DNA of 64,000 nucleotides. Source: Coptis chinensis. Its lineage: Eukaryota; Streptophyta; Magnoliopsida; Ranunculales; Ranunculaceae. The position numbers and the translations under genes are program-made. The notes below the pieces were generated by a model that ran no database searches, was not told the origin of the DNA, and was given only the letters and a program-made list of their open reading frames with translations. Below, one piece after another: positions 11,085-21,640 of this stretch. The stretch is from positions 25,331,501 through 25,395,500 of the forward strand of contig CM027382.1 in the NCBI GenBank assembly GCA_015680905.1, read 5' to 3'. Position 1 is the first letter of the stretch, and every line of letters begins with the position of its first letter.

Positions 11085-11914
11085 TTAGGACCTTTTTGAA
11101 TTCTGGTCCGGGGCTATATGACCTCGAGATCCGCACACATAGCAATGAATTTCAGGATTGTAAGGTTTCTTTTTAAAGTGAGGTTGGGACTGTTTATTCT
11201 TGTTTGCATATGGTTTCTTTTTGACGGGGAATTTAGTTGATTTAGACTTAGAAGAACTAGCAGCGTTACCTTCAACCAGGTTAGCCTTAGCCTTCATTTC
11301 TGAAGTCTCCACATTGATTTCAGCCTTCCTGTTATCCTCCTCGATCCGAAGGTTGACGATCGGATCTTCTAGGGTCATCTCTTTCTTCTTATGTTTGAGA
11401 TTTTTTTGTACTCCTTCCACGAGGAAGGAGTTTCTCAATGATGGAAGCAACACGGAAGCCTTTGCAGATTTTATAACCTTCCCGCAAAATCATGAATAAT
11501 TATTTGCGGCTCCTCCACTTGAGAAACAACAGATTTCCCATCTTCCATCTTGAATTCGAAACTTTCCTACAAGAAACTTCTTAGAACACGTGATCTTCGT
11601 GAGCATACTTCTTATCAAGTAAACTCCACAATTCTCAGTAGCGGTCATTACACACAAAGATAAACATCATACAAATCAAGGAAAGACAATCAAGTATATA
11701 ATTTCTACATAAATAGTCTTTCTTTTCCCATCTCTCCACACCACCGTAGCGGCCGGGTTCCTCTTCATTTTTTCATTGTAAGCGGGTTTCACAATGAAAT
11801 CCATTCAACAATTTAAGAGTAGTCGATAAAACCGCATTTTCATCGGCGCGGTAGCTTAAAATTTCTGCCATCAAAAATCTCAGGTTTGACAGACTTACCA
11901 CTAGGTTTTTCCAT
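11085..11914 (-). pseudogene. Copia gag remnant with defective zinc knuckle
   Basis: A gag start is seen at the ATG 11912-11914 (MEKPSGKSVKPEIFDGRNFK), a usual Copia gag opening, followed by a stop and frame breaks. The C-terminal part (11085-11453) is Lys-rich and carries the knuckle CYVCGSRGHIAPDQ. In a CX2CX4HX4C knuckle the last residue should be Cys but is Gln here. Gag would form the particle shell and bind RNA. Confidence 0.75.
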
Positions 11915-11994
11915 CTTAGCAGTATTAACAACAACGAGCACAATACTAGATAATAACAGATCGTTATTAGACAATCGATTTTTCGTCTTAAGAT

Positions 11995-12622
11995 TGTATG
12001 AATCTAGTATCGAAAAACAGTAATAAGAAAGGAAGTAAAACTTATCATCGAGGATTGCTTTCGCACAATTTCCTTAAGATTTTAAAACGCCCGCCGGTAT
12101 GGTTCTTTGCCGGCCTCAGCGTCGTCTCCCGAGGATACAACGATGGATGGCGTGTCACCACCAATGACCACTTACTGGGGAACTCTCCGGATACTCGGAC
12201 AAGTTAGTTTTTAATAAGAGGAAAATAATGTTGTGTTTTCGTGTTTTCTAAAACAGAGAGACCTTAGTTTTATAGATCTGAAAAACGCAAGACCGGGGCT
12301 ATTGCCTTTATGGTTTGATTTCGAATCAAGGAAAGATTTTGTAAGCTTATTACGGTTTAGTTTTGGAAAGAAGACCAAAAACAAGCCCAATACTGCGCGC
12401 ACCCACGCCAAGCCCAATTGATTGGATTTGCATTCCTAGGCCTTGCGAGCACCTCCCTTATATCTCTACACTATCCTCCATAAGGACACAACCAATATAA
12501 ACTTAAGAGTCTTAAGTTTAGTAACCAATGTGGGACTAAAGCCCCCCACATTAGAGTGTAGTAGATACAAAAGGTCATGGGTTCAAACCCATGAGGACAC
12601 AAATTCATTCACATTTCCAACA
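11995..12622 (-). repeat. 5' LTR of nested Copia (right copy)
   Basis: Partner of 6706-7389. In element orientation it starts TGTTGGAAATGTG at 12622 and ends at 11995. A minus-strand TATA-like box, TATAAGGGAGGT, lies at 12451-12462. Confidence 0.92.
12451..12462 (-). promoter_or_regulatory. TATA-like box of Copia 5' LTR
   Basis: TATAAGGGAGGT on the minus strand in the 5' LTR, conserved (with one G less) in the other LTR at 7214-7224. Confidence 0.4.
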
Positions 12623-12627
12623 GGGAC
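12623..12627. repeat. Target duplication GGGAC, right
   Basis: Exact partner of 6701-6705. Confidence 0.9.
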
Positions 12628-13060
12628 ATGGTGGATAGAATATACACTAACTTGCCAGAGCCAACTCTTGTGGAGAATATCTCTTAGAAGAAGGCTTACC
12701 AAGCTCTAGTTGATGATTCAGAGAGTGAAGAGGAAGAAATTGAGAGATTTACAAATCATGAAACCTAAGACACAATCGATAGCAGTTTTATTAACGTCTT
12801 AGCAGAGGGTTAATGATGAAGCTTGATTGGTATTACTAGCATGGCTGGAGGATACCAGGAAAGAAAACCAACAAGAATTCACTCTGGTCTTGAGCAAAAA
12901 GAACGGCAAGCAGGCCAAGCGAACTACTGGGTGGAAGCAAGCTCATGTTTCTCCACCATATACTAGATCTAAGTTACAACCTAACTAGGTAACTACTGTG
13001 GGACTGAAGATGGTCTAGATACTAGCTAGAAACGTTTGATGTTGAAGGGTGACCACATTT
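12628..13060 (+). pseudogene. LINE ORF1 C-terminus and ORF2 start remnant
   Basis: Right-hand continuation of the split LINE. Readable pieces are EFTLVLSKKNGKQAKRTTGW and YTRSK, like the C-terminal tail of plant LINE ORF1, and near 13002 M-V-stop-ILARNV, resembling the usual beginning of LINE ORF2 endonuclease (M-x-ILxWNVRG). Directly afterwards the sequence becomes a 3'-UTR-like region running to poly(A). The endonuclease and RT are therefore deleted. Frames are broken, so this is a remnant only. Confidence 0.5.
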
Positions 13061-13273
13061 GTTATAAATGTGTGTCCCCATTTATGCATAGTTCATGCAT
13101 AGGGTAGCAATAACATTCTCCCTTTTACAAATTTACAATGTAGCTTTATTTTACATTATATCTTCTTCAATAACTATTGGAGTGCCTACATGCATAGACA
13201 AGGTTCTCACATGTGTAAACTGTAATTCTTTTCTTATGTAATACAAAAGTTAGCTCACTTAGAAAAAAAAATT

Positions 13274-13287
13274 AGATTGAAGAACAA
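13274..13287 (+). repeat. Right target-site duplication of LINE
   Basis: AGATTGAAGAACAA, three bases after the A-run; exact copy of 6070-6083. Confidence 0.75.
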
Positions 13288-13405
13288 AGCAATGGCTTGG
13301 ATATTTTGGTGCAGACTTTGGGCGCCTCTAGGCTAATTGGTTTTGCTAAAATATGTTAGTCCAGAGTCAGCTAACCAAAAATGGCATATACTTATACCTA
13401 TTTCA

Positions 13406-13689
13406 TGTAGAACCAGAGGATTCAATTCAATTCAGTGTATATTTACTTGATTGAATTCTAAAGAGATTATAATTGTTTATATAAAGTTTACAAAATAGGA
13501 AACAAAACAATTCGGTGGCTTGAGAAACATGGGGCGCGGGTTGCGCTCTGTTTAGACTAGAGAAGAGCACGGGTCGCGCTCTAGCTACTGGACATCTCGA
13601 AAGCCTCGGTGAGCAGTCATACTATACACACACTATATCGGCGAAGCAGTCGCACCATATACATGGAAAGCAAAATACAACTTTCTACA
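13406..13689 (-). repeat. 3' LTR of short-LTR Copia
   Basis: 284 bp, beginning TGTAGAACCAGAGG and ending CTTTCTACA on the plus strand. It matches 17838-18114 with scattered changes, mainly in the GC-rich stretch carrying GGGTCGCGCTC. Confidence 0.93.
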
Positions 13690-13702
13690 CTCCCCCTCAA
13701 CT
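13690..13702 (-). other. Polypurine tract
   Basis: On the minus strand AGTTGAGGGGGAG runs straight into the LTR start TGTAGAAAG. Confidence 0.75.
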
Positions 13703-15010
13703 TGGTGCATAGATGTCAATCATGCCCAACTTGTCAACTGAGCTGTCAAACACCTTGTAGGATACACCTTGAAATTCAGCTTCTGCACTCGATCTGGCAA
13801 CAACTTTCTGCTTTTTACTATGCCAAATTACAAGATTTCCACCGACAAAAGTGAAATATCTTGATGTAGACCGTCTATTAGTTTTATCACCAGCCCAATC
13901 TGCATTTGTGTATCCAACAATATCCAATGCATCATACTTTCCAAATAGTAAACCTTTGCTAGGTGCTTTTTTCAAATACTTCAGGATACGAAAGACTGCA
14001 TCCATATGTTCTTCACTAGGACAATGCATAAATTGACTAACCACACTCACAACATAAGCAATATCAGGTCTAGTATGAGATAGATAGATTAACCTTCCTA
14101 CAAGACGTTGATACCTGCTTTTATCAGTAGGAACTTGGTCAGAATGAATGGCGAGTCCTTGATTCATCTCAATGGGTGTCTCCATCGGTTTGCAATCCAA
14201 CATCCCGGTTTCAGCAAGCAAATCAAGGACATACTTCCTCTGTGAGAGTGAAATCCCCTTTTTAGACCTTGCAACTTCAATACCCAGAAAATACTTCAGT
14301 TGTCCTAGATCCTTCATTTCAAATTCCTTCGACAAATACTTCTGCAATTCATTTATTTCCTTCGGATCATCTCCTGTAACGATCATGTCATAAACATATA
14401 CAATTAGAGCTGTAATCTTACCATCCTTGTGTTTGATAAACAATATATGGTCAGAATTGCTTTGTTTGTACCCAAAAACTTTCATTAACTGTGTAAGTTT
14501 TTCAAACCAAGCTCTTGGAGACTATTTCAGGCCATATAAAGCCTTCTTCAGTTTACACACCTTCCCAACATCTTTGGGATGGTTCTTCACACCTGAAGGC
14601 ATATCCATGTATACTTCCTCCTCCAAGTTCCCATTCGGGGAATGCATTCTTCACATCAAGTGGGTGCAAAGGGTCAATCTCATTTCTTCGCAAAGTGAAA
14701 TTAAAATCCGGTTGTATTGATTTTCGCTACAAAAGCGAAAGTCTCCTTATAATCAATTCCATAATTTGTGTGTATCCCTTTGGCAACCAATCGCTTTATA
14801 TCTATCAATAGTTCCATCTGCATTAAGCTTCACGGTAAACACCCAACGACATCCAACGATCTTCATTCCAACGGGCATATCAACTACCTCCCATGTTACA
14901 TTCTTTTGAAGGGCTTCCAATTCTTCATTCATTGATTTTTTTCTATTTTGAATCTTTCAAAGCATCCCGCGCACGTTACTAGGAATAGATCTGATGAACA
15001 ATTGATTTAT
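13697..15010 (-). pseudogene. Copia reverse transcriptase and RNase H, active site mutated
   Basis: The main open piece (13697-14485, 262 codons) covers the RT palm to RNase H: KVFGYKQSNSDHILFIKH, IVYVYDMIVTGDDP, EMKDLGQLKYFLGIEVA, SHTRPDIAYVVSVVSQFMH, TNADWAGDKTNRRSTS, SSAEAEFQGVS. The catalytic motif is normally YVDD; here the first Asp is Tyr (YVYD), so this RT could not work even if expressed. The upstream part (14490-15010) holds the RT N-terminus in several frames. The RNase H keeps DWAGD and SSAEAE. Confidence 0.9.
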
Positions 15011-15273
15011 GACAAATGCATGGGTTTGTAAAGGCTATGGTTAGACATATAGTTAGCTATAGGGTATTTAGCATTGGCTTTGATGTCCAGTTCATATTGT
15101 TTCTTAGGAACTCCCTTACTAGCTTTTGTGATTGTCTAGGTTCAAGACTTTCTACCCCAAATGACTTCATTAAAGGTTATAGGAGGTACCGAGGTGGAGC
15201 ATTCGATCGAGATCTTCAGTTATTGATGTAGAATGGGAAATGTCATATACTACTGAGTTCGGATACATCCGGA

Positions 15274-16380
15274 TCATGCTTGTCTCTCTTTATTACGGGG
15301 ATCAATTTCTACTTCGGGAACTTCAAATCGTTCCTCCAAGTGTTCCAATTCTCCAAAGACATCGATTCCCTTCACGCCACTCTCCCCGAAGGAAGACTGG
15401 GAAACTCCCTCGAAAGTAATGATGAAGTCCGATTCATGGAATGAGACATCAAAGGGATATATACATCTTGGCAATAATCGGATCATAACACCTATACCCC
15501 TTCTGAAACTCTGCATAACCCACAAAAATACACTTCTTCGCACGAGGATCAAGTTTACTTTGTTCTGGTTGTGGGATATGAACATAAGTTGTACATCCAA
15601 ACACCCGAGGCTCCAAGTTAGGCATAGATGGGATGGACAAAAGGGTATGGAGTTTCTGATAAGGATTCTGGAACTCAATTACCCGTGAGGGAATCACGGT
15701 TGATAACATATAACACGCTTGATTTCATCGCTTCACCTTAATAGGATCGAGGTACATTCATGCCAAACAAGGAAGCACGAACAACCTCCAACAACTGCCT
15801 GTTCTTCCGTTCGGCTAAACCATTTTGTTGGGGGGGTACCAGAATTGGAGGTTTGGTGACGAATTCCAATTAACCGGCAAAATTCAGCCATGAGGCCATT
15901 CACAAATTCTCCACCATTATCAGACTGAAAAACCCTGATAGATTGTTGATACTGCGTTGCCACCATTTTGTAAAAATCAGTAAACATCCTATATGCATCA
16001 CTTTTGTTTTTCAGTAGTGACACCCACGTCATGCGAGTGCAATCATCAATAAAAATCACATAATATCTAGCTCCAAAAAATGAAGAAACTTTGGCAGGAC
16101 CCCAAACATCAGAATGAATTTTTATAAAAGGAACAGGACATCTATTAATACTTGATGAATATGAAATACGGTGGCTCTTGGCCAGTTTACAAATGTCACA
16201 ATGAAACTCAGACTCACTAACAACTGAAAATAACTGAGGTTGCAACCTCTTCAAATAACTAAAAGATAGATGACCTAACCTACGATGCCATAACCACACA
16301 ACTTCTTTTGCATTCTCGACCCTATTAACCTGATTAGCTTGCCCCAGAAAATTCTTTTGTTTCTCTCCAGTTTTTGTCAA
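15274..16380 (-). pseudogene. Copia GAG-pre-integrase and integrase remnant
   Basis: Piece 15733-16380 shows WLWHRRLGHLSFSYLKRL, CDICKLAKSHR (zinc site), KIHSDVWGPAKV with the first catalytic Asp, FIDDCTRMTWVSLLK, QSDNGGEFVNG with the second Asp and GIRHQTSNSGTP. The Glu-bearing segment near 15800 is frameshifted. The next piece (15449-15709) has PNLEPRVFGCTTYVHIPQ and DPRAKKCIFVGYAEFQKGYRCYD, the usual end of the Copia integrase region. Confidence 0.9.
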
Positions 16381-16559
16381 GTCCAGGTAGTACAGTTTCC
16401 CCTTTCTAACACCATAACCAAGAATATGTCGAGTCAGAATGTCCTAAAAAACACAGAAAGATGGATAGAATGTCACAGTAAATGCAAGTGCGAGGATAAT
16501 TTGATAAACAGACAATAGGTTAGGCAAGGGATGCAATAACTAAGACAGATTCAAGAGTG

Positions 16560-16720
16560 AGGGTTTTAGATAACTAAATAGACCTTTCTCCGCTAACTGG
16601 AGTTAGAGTACCATCAGCAGTAGAAACATCGGTCTGAGGTGAAGGTCTAAGACTTTTCACAAGGTTAGGGTCATTTGTCATATGGTCAAATGCACCTGAA
16701 TCAATTATCTATGTATTATT
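16560..16720 (-). pseudogene. Copia protease remnant
   Basis: On the minus strand: stop in place of the expected Trp, then IIDSGAFDHMTNDPNLV. The Asp-Ser-Gly of the active site is kept. A short piece between gag and GAG-pre-integrase. Confidence 0.75.
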
Positions 16721-17695
16721 CGAAATAGCCTTACCATTCATACCTGATTGCGCGACACTAGACGAAGCATTGTCTCCATTCACAACATTAGCAATGGCGG
16801 CCTTGCTTAAATTCGTTTGTGGCCTCTTCGAGAAGTCCCACCAATCAGGATAACCAATCACTTCATAACATCTCTCCTTGCTATGACCCAAATCTTCGCA
16901 AACACCGCACTTTTTATCTGCCCAAGGATTTGATTTACCTTTAGGATAGCGTGGAGGACCAGAAAAAACTGGAGGAGTTGTCTTGCTATGAACAGCCAAG
17001 ACAGAGGATTCAGTTGATAAAGAGCGCCCCATAGTCTGTTTCTCAGATTGTACCTTACGAATGTAAGCATAGCTTTGTTCCAAGGAAAATTTAGGTTCTT
17101 TCCGAAGGATCTCTCCACGCACCTGATCATACTCCTAATCTAGTCCATGTAAAAACATATGAACATGCATTCTGGACATCGTGGACGTTTCATGGACTAC
17201 AACTTCAACACTGTTATTCTAGGAGGTCACCCTCTGCTCAATCTCCTGGAACATAGCCACCAATTCGTTGTAATAGGAAGGAATAAGTCTCCCATTCTGC
17301 TTCGCTTCAAAGCACTTCGTATTCAATTCAAAATTTTGAGTTTCATCAGAGTCATCATAGAAGGTCTTCTCCACAGCCTCCCAAATATCTTTTGCAGTAG
17401 GAAGACGAATATAACGGTTCATAAGAGAAATCTCCATAGAATCAATAAGCCACCTTTTTACCTTTTCATTATCTGTTGCCCAAACTTCATATTCGGACGA
17501 ATTCATAAGCAGTTTAACCTTTGCGCCAGTCAAATAACCAAGCTTTCCCCTTGCTCCAATCCGCATCCGCATGAGAGGAGCCCAGATGGTATAGTTAGAC
17601 TCATCTAATGGAACAGTTTTTGGGAACGCTGAGTTGTCTTGTGGGGTGTAGTGGTGATGAATGATACTTGAAGAATTGTTGTCAGATTCAGCCAT
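16709..17695 (-). pseudogene. Copia gag
   Basis: It starts at the ATG 17693-17695 (MAESDNNSSSIIHHHY) and runs 158 codons, with the gag-2/UBN2-like fold signs LDESNYTIWAPLMRMRIGAR, WATDNEKVKRWLIDSM and AKDIWEAVEKTFYDD. After a stop near 17219 it continues as 16709-17122 with KFSLEQSYAYIRK and the zinc knuckle CGVCEDLGHSKERC (CX2CX4HX4C intact). The ATG lies about 130 bp inside the element from the primer binding site. Gag forms the particle and binds RNA. Confidence 0.9.
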
Positions 17696-17825
17696 TGCAG
17701 AAAAAAATGATTTAGGTTTTTGAAGAGAATAAAAAAATAAAACTTTGTGAGAGGGATTTAAGATTCAAGGATTCAATAATGGGTTTAAGATTCAAGGATT
17801 CAATGCAGCGGATTTCAATGGTTCG

Positions 17826-17837
17826 ACTCTGATACCA
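17826..17837 (-). other. Primer binding site (initiator tRNA-Met type)
   Basis: TGGTATCAGAGT on the minus strand directly beside the 5' LTR, matching the 3' end complement of plant initiator tRNA-Met (TGGTATCAGAGC) in 11 of 12 bases. Confidence 0.9.
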
Positions 17838-18114
17838 TGTAGAACCAGAGGATTTAATTCAATTCAGTGTATATTTACTTGATTGAATTCTAAAGAGATT
17901 ACAATTGTTTATATAGAGTTTACAAAATCGGAAACAAAACAATTCGGTGGCTTGAGAAACACGGGGCGCGCTCTATTTAGGCTAGAGAAGAGCGCGGGTC
18001 GCGCTCTAGCTATTAGACATCTCGAAAGCCTGAGACATAGGTCGCGCCCTATATACACTATATCTGAGCGCAGGTCGCGCCCTATACATGGAAAGCAAAA
18101 TACAGCTTTCTACA
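17838..18114 (-). repeat. 5' LTR of short-LTR Copia
   Basis: 277 bp, partner of 13406-13689. Confidence 0.93.
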
Positions 18115-18376
18115 TTCCAGACACTAGAAGACGGCCAAGCTAGATTTTGCCTAGAGTGAGACAATAGGCTGAGAATTTCACTAGAATATGATAAATGACA
18201 ATTAAATCCGTGGTAAAATTAATTGAAGAGAAAGGAAAAAACAAAATTTATTTGTATAAATATATATTAAATTTTCAATAAACATATATATACTATATAA
18301 ATTTATACTACAAGCCCATTATATGAACTCAACCTAATATGAATTCCACCACCAAATTAAAAGTGTATTTATAAGA
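18115..18376. other. AT-rich spacer, no gene seen
   Basis: Short AT-rich flank between the Copia and a MITE-like element. No coding signal. Confidence 0.4.
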
Positions 18377-18630
18377 TGAATTGATGATTGATTTTTGGTG
18401 AAGATAGTCTTCTCATAATGGAGAATCTCCCTACAAAAAATCAGCCCAAACGAAAATGTTTAACCTTGTCAAAGTTGTCTTGAAATTTGAAAATTTTGGA
18501 CCGTTTGATAAATTTATAACATTGTATGCAAATTTTGATACGTCTAGACATTTTCAAATGTGTTGATTTTTTTTAAGGATGAACTATATTGTGGGGAGAA
18601 CATCTCCACTAAAAATCAGCTTCTAATTCA
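18377..18630. mobile_element. MITE-like element with imperfect TIRs
   Basis: The left end TGAATTGATGATTGATTTTTGG and the reverse complement of the right end TGAATTAGAAGCTGATTTTTAG are similar over about 30 bp. The 254-bp inside is AT-rich and non-coding. Part of the right end (GGGGAACATCTCCACC..AAAA) recurs in a tryptophan synthase intron near 37838-37870, so it is a dispersed family. No clear target duplication is seen. Confidence 0.5.
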
Positions 18631-19608
18631 TTGTTTTTCATGGTAAAGTTTTTTTTGGAGTTCATAGAACGGGCAAGTTTATCCTAATAGCAACAATCGT
18701 TGAACTAAATTTAAAGTTGAAACTCATTTCTAGCAACTAAATAGAAGGTGTCACAGGATAGATGATGGATCTTAAACTAGTGGTGTAGTGCATATTTGTT
18801 TGTTGATTGGATGCCCTCTTCTCGTCGAGGCCTATAACAATGGCAACCGAGTACACGTACAAGTTGTGGGTTCTTGTCAGTACATAGTCACTACACCTTT
18901 GGGGTATTAGTGTAAACAAAATGAGGGTTGTGGCCATCTGAGTTGCTTAGCCCTGCTAGACTAAAGTGGCTTCATGGCAAGAGAGAAGAGGAAGTTGAAA
19001 ATCTTCTTAGATTCATTTATAGCTATTGTATGAGTCCTGAACTTAACAAAACCACTGGTGGTGGAATAGTGAATGTAACTGTTGCGACTAAATGCAGAAG
19101 CGAATGACAACACAAAATCAACCTTATACTAAGACAAATGTTCCAACAATAACCCAGTAACAGTATCAACTAACAAAACATAAAACAAGTAAAGAGAAAG
19201 TAAATAACACACACCACAACGACACAATGACACAAGGATTTAAGGTGGTTCGGCCTTGATACCTAATTACCTATGTCCACATATGGTGAGATCAATGGTT
19301 CCACTAGTTGAAGAAGAATGTTACAAAAGGAGTTGATTTGACTGTACACAACAATCAACTCTCAACCACTCACAAAGAATAAATCACTCACAAAAAAGAA
19401 TGAAATATACCCAAATAGATTGGGTAATTAACGAACTAACCCCTAAATTTCAATTGAGGCACCGATTTTTTTTTCCGTCAATTAGGGTAACCAACTTATA
19501 GGATTGGTCAATAATGGTAATCCATTAACCCGCCATACCAAATTCTTTGTATCTATTATTAATCCAAAAAAAAAAAAATAATAAAATATATATATATATA
19601 TATATATC
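18631..19608. other. Non-coding spacer ending in A-run and (TA)n
   Basis: No gene recognised. Around 19170-19330 lies a stretch with ACACAAGGATTTAAGGTGGTTC, a phrase common in plant dispersed repeats. An A-run (19566-19578) and a (TA)n tract (19586-19607) form the insertion site of the next element. Confidence 0.4.
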
Positions 19609-20152
19609 GGTTTGTCTAGAGTGCCACTCTAATATTGCCACTCTTATCTCACACTTCTCCTCAGCCGTCCGATCCCACCTCAAGATCTGACGATCTAATT
19701 CACTCAAAAATAGCGAAATTTCAAAATTTCAAAATATTTCGGAAACCAAAAAACGAAAAAATGCGAAATGTTTGATCATCTCTCACGGTCGTCTTCTTCT
19801 CCACTCCAGAAATTTTCGAATCTAGAAAAACTCTTTTACCAAACAATTAATCAATTTTTCGATCAACAAGAACATTATTGAGTCTCGAGAAAGTTTCTCA
19901 ATTTTCGATCTAAGCTTCTTATAACTAGATCTCTTCGATGGTTTGGCATACAAGAGAAGCTCACCAGGCTCAAAGTCCAATCTCAAGATGTAAGCAATTA
20001 AAACCTCAAATCTATTTTATAATATTTATTCATCCTTTTTTTATTTTTTATAATGTTTTACGGTTTAGGATAACATCCGTAAGTTTTGCTAAGAAGAGTT
20101 TACCACCATCTCAAATCGGTGTGTTTCTTCGTGATTATCACGGTATCGCTCA
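19609..20152 (+). repeat. Left TIR of Pack-MULE
   Basis: Nearly identical to the reverse complement of 24257-24783. It includes the outer MULE sequence and the first part of an RPS13 gene copy. Confidence 0.9.
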
Positions 20153-20325
20153 GGTCAAAAGTGTTACTCGTGCTAAAGATCTTGCATATTCTCAAGGCTC
20201 ACGGTACTAATCCATTTTGTTTTCTATTTATTTATTCACTTGTTTTTGTATTTTAGTTTTAAAAATGGTTGCTTTATATTGTGGGGTTGTAGGGCTTGCA
20301 CCTGAAATTCTTGAAGAATTGGAAG
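19940..20325 (+). pseudogene. RPS13: Captured ribosomal protein S13 (uS15) gene fragment
   Basis: Three exon pieces with introns kept. Exon piece one (19940-19990) reads AYKRSSP then, after a frame change, LKVQSQDV, like the RPS13 segment YKRTPPSWLKISSQDV. After an intron with acceptor TTTAG at 20068, piece two (20069-20205) reads [26 protein letters not shown] and, in the other frame, LKAHG. After another intron with acceptor TTGTAG (end 20291), piece three reads GLAPEI and then loses similarity. An extra T near 20085 shifts the frame. The source protein is part of the 40S subunit. The first part lies inside the left TIR and is duplicated, inverted, in the right TIR. Confidence 0.88.
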
Positions 20326-20900
20326 CCTAGGCTAATTTCAAGACTTTGGGAAGTAGCCGGCACGCGATATGAGGATGATAAGTTAGTGAAGCAATGCGCT
20401 TCTTCTACTCTGCTTTCTGATGGAGATAGTGCAACAATGCCACTTGAATATTGGACTTGTCGAACAAGTGGAGGTATTACTAGTGCATAGTGAAAGATTC
20501 TACTCTAGACTCACTCTGTTTGAAGGCTTTGTTTCGTGTATTTTTAGTGCTTCTTGGAATTCTTAACTCATTTTGTTTTGTTGTTCAATGTTATGGATCC
20601 GGACAAGCGCCTATTGCTTGGATGAATTTTTTCAAGAAGGTGAGTCTTGCATCCTATTTTCATTCATTCTATTTTAATTCTTTTCTCTTGTGTAATCATT
20701 CATTTTAGGCTATATTTCGTACTAAGGATGGGGAGACGTGTGGACGGATAATTATTGGTAACTTGCTAAAACTTTGAAGTATCTATTTCTTATGGCTCAC
20801 ATCTTGATGTGGATAAGGCTGTTAGTCATACTTGGTACAATTTCTTCATTCATGATATAAGTGTTTAAACCTTTCCAGTGCACATCAGACCTATATACGA
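20326..20900 (+). pseudogene. Captured fragment of an unidentified host gene
   Basis: A plus-strand reading frame joins directly to the end of the RPS13 piece: NWKPRLISRLWEVAGTRYED, DDKLVKQCASS, GDSATMPLEYWTCRTSGG (20296-20490), then GQAPIAWMNFFKK ending near 20639 with an intron-like GT, then after TTTAG near 20708 AIFRTKDGETCGRIIIGN and, further on, VSHTWYNFFIHDI. The pieces look like consecutive exons of one conserved plant gene. I do not recognise the protein. Confidence 0.55.
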
Positions 20901-21300
20901 CCAATCCTGTAGGCTCTAGCCTAAGCATTCCAGGAACCTTGGGATTCAATTCAGACCAGTTTGCTCATACTTACCATTCTACATCATTAATGATTGTAAT
21001 ATTCTTTTTGTAGAGTAGTTGCTATTATGAATCTTAAACAAGTAAACCAGGTATAGGCCGTTGTGTGAATAAGCGATCAAATTGACATTCAAGTGCAAAC
21101 ACAAACTATTAAGTGAGAGTAGACCAAATCGTCAGTAGAAAGTGACCGACATTGTGTTTCTTTGAAGTTGCTTGTATTTACAAATAGTCATCTTATACTG
21201 CCTTAATAGTTTTTAGTAATCCCACTCTTCTGGATTTCAATTATTTTCGTGATGCTTATTGTTATCTCTGTTCATATGATTGATATCCTCGTTTAAAGAC
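20901..21300. other. Pack-MULE internal sequence, no gene recognised
   Basis: Only short frames and no known domain. Confidence 0.3.
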
Positions 21301-21305
21301 GGCGA

Positions 21306-21640
21306 CAATTTCGGTGAACTCTGTCAGAGTTCGGTGAACTAGCATATTCTAGTGAACTCTGTCAGAGTTTTAAATTCTGTCAGAGTTCGGTGAAGTAACA
21401 TATTCGGTGAACTCTGTCTGAGTTTTGAACTCTATCAAAGTTTTGAACTAACATATTTGGTGAACTCTATCAGAGTTTTGAATTCTATCAGAGTTTGGTG
21501 AAGTAGCATATTCGGTGAACTCTGTCCGAGTTTTGAACTAGCATATTCGGTGAACTCGCCGAGTTGGTGAAAGTAGCATATTCGTGAACTCGCCGGAGTT
21601 TTAACTAGCATATTCGGTGAACTCGGCCGAATTCTGTTTT
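21306..21640. repeat. Minisatellite of short palindromic units
   Basis: Irregular tandem copies built from CGGTGAACTCTGTCAGAGTT and GAACTAGCATATTCGGTGAA. The core AACTCTGTCAGAGTT is itself an inverted repeat. Later copies change to GAACTCGCCGGAGTT. It lies inside the Pack-MULE; function unknown. Confidence 0.75.

Larger units (their letters stand above)
6706..12622 (-). mobile_element. Complete but degenerate Copia retrotransposon
   Basis: Minus-strand element with two LTRs (6706-7389 and 11995-12622) starting TGTTGG and ending CA in element orientation, with a perfect 5-bp duplication GGGAC. Internal order from right to left is gag with knuckle, protease, integrase, RT with YVDD, RNase H. 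Many stops and frameshifts are present and the LTRs differ by several indels (684 against 628 bp), so it is fairly old. It inserted into the LINE ORF1 region. Confidence 0.95.
6084..13273 (+). mobile_element. Internally deleted LINE-type retroelement, interrupted by Copia
   Basis: Plus-strand non-LTR element bounded by a 14-bp duplication (6070-6083 and 13274-13287) and ending in poly(A) at about 13262-13271. Without the nested Copia (6706-12622) and one copy of its TSD it is only about 1.27 kb. It has a 5' leader, an ORF1-like frame with a DUF4283-type domain, a C-terminal ORF1-like tail (EFTLVLSKKNGKQ, near 12878-12920), and a short stretch near 13002 that looks like the start of LINE ORF2. 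Almost all of ORF2 (endonuclease and RT) is absent. It was therefore probably moved in trans by a full LINE. Confidence 0.7.
13406..18114 (-). mobile_element. Complete short-LTR Copia retrotransposon
   Basis: Minus-strand element with LTRs 13406-13689 and 17838-18114 (ends TGTAGAA and TTCTACA), a primer binding site TGGTATCAGAGT next to the 5' LTR, and a GA-rich tract next to the 3' LTR. Flanking five bases are TTTCA on the left and TTCCA on the right, a target duplication with one change. Internal order is gag with knuckle, protease, integrase, RT, RNase H. Coding regions are broken but long pieces are well kept, so it looks younger than the Copia at 6706-12622. Confidence 0.95.
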
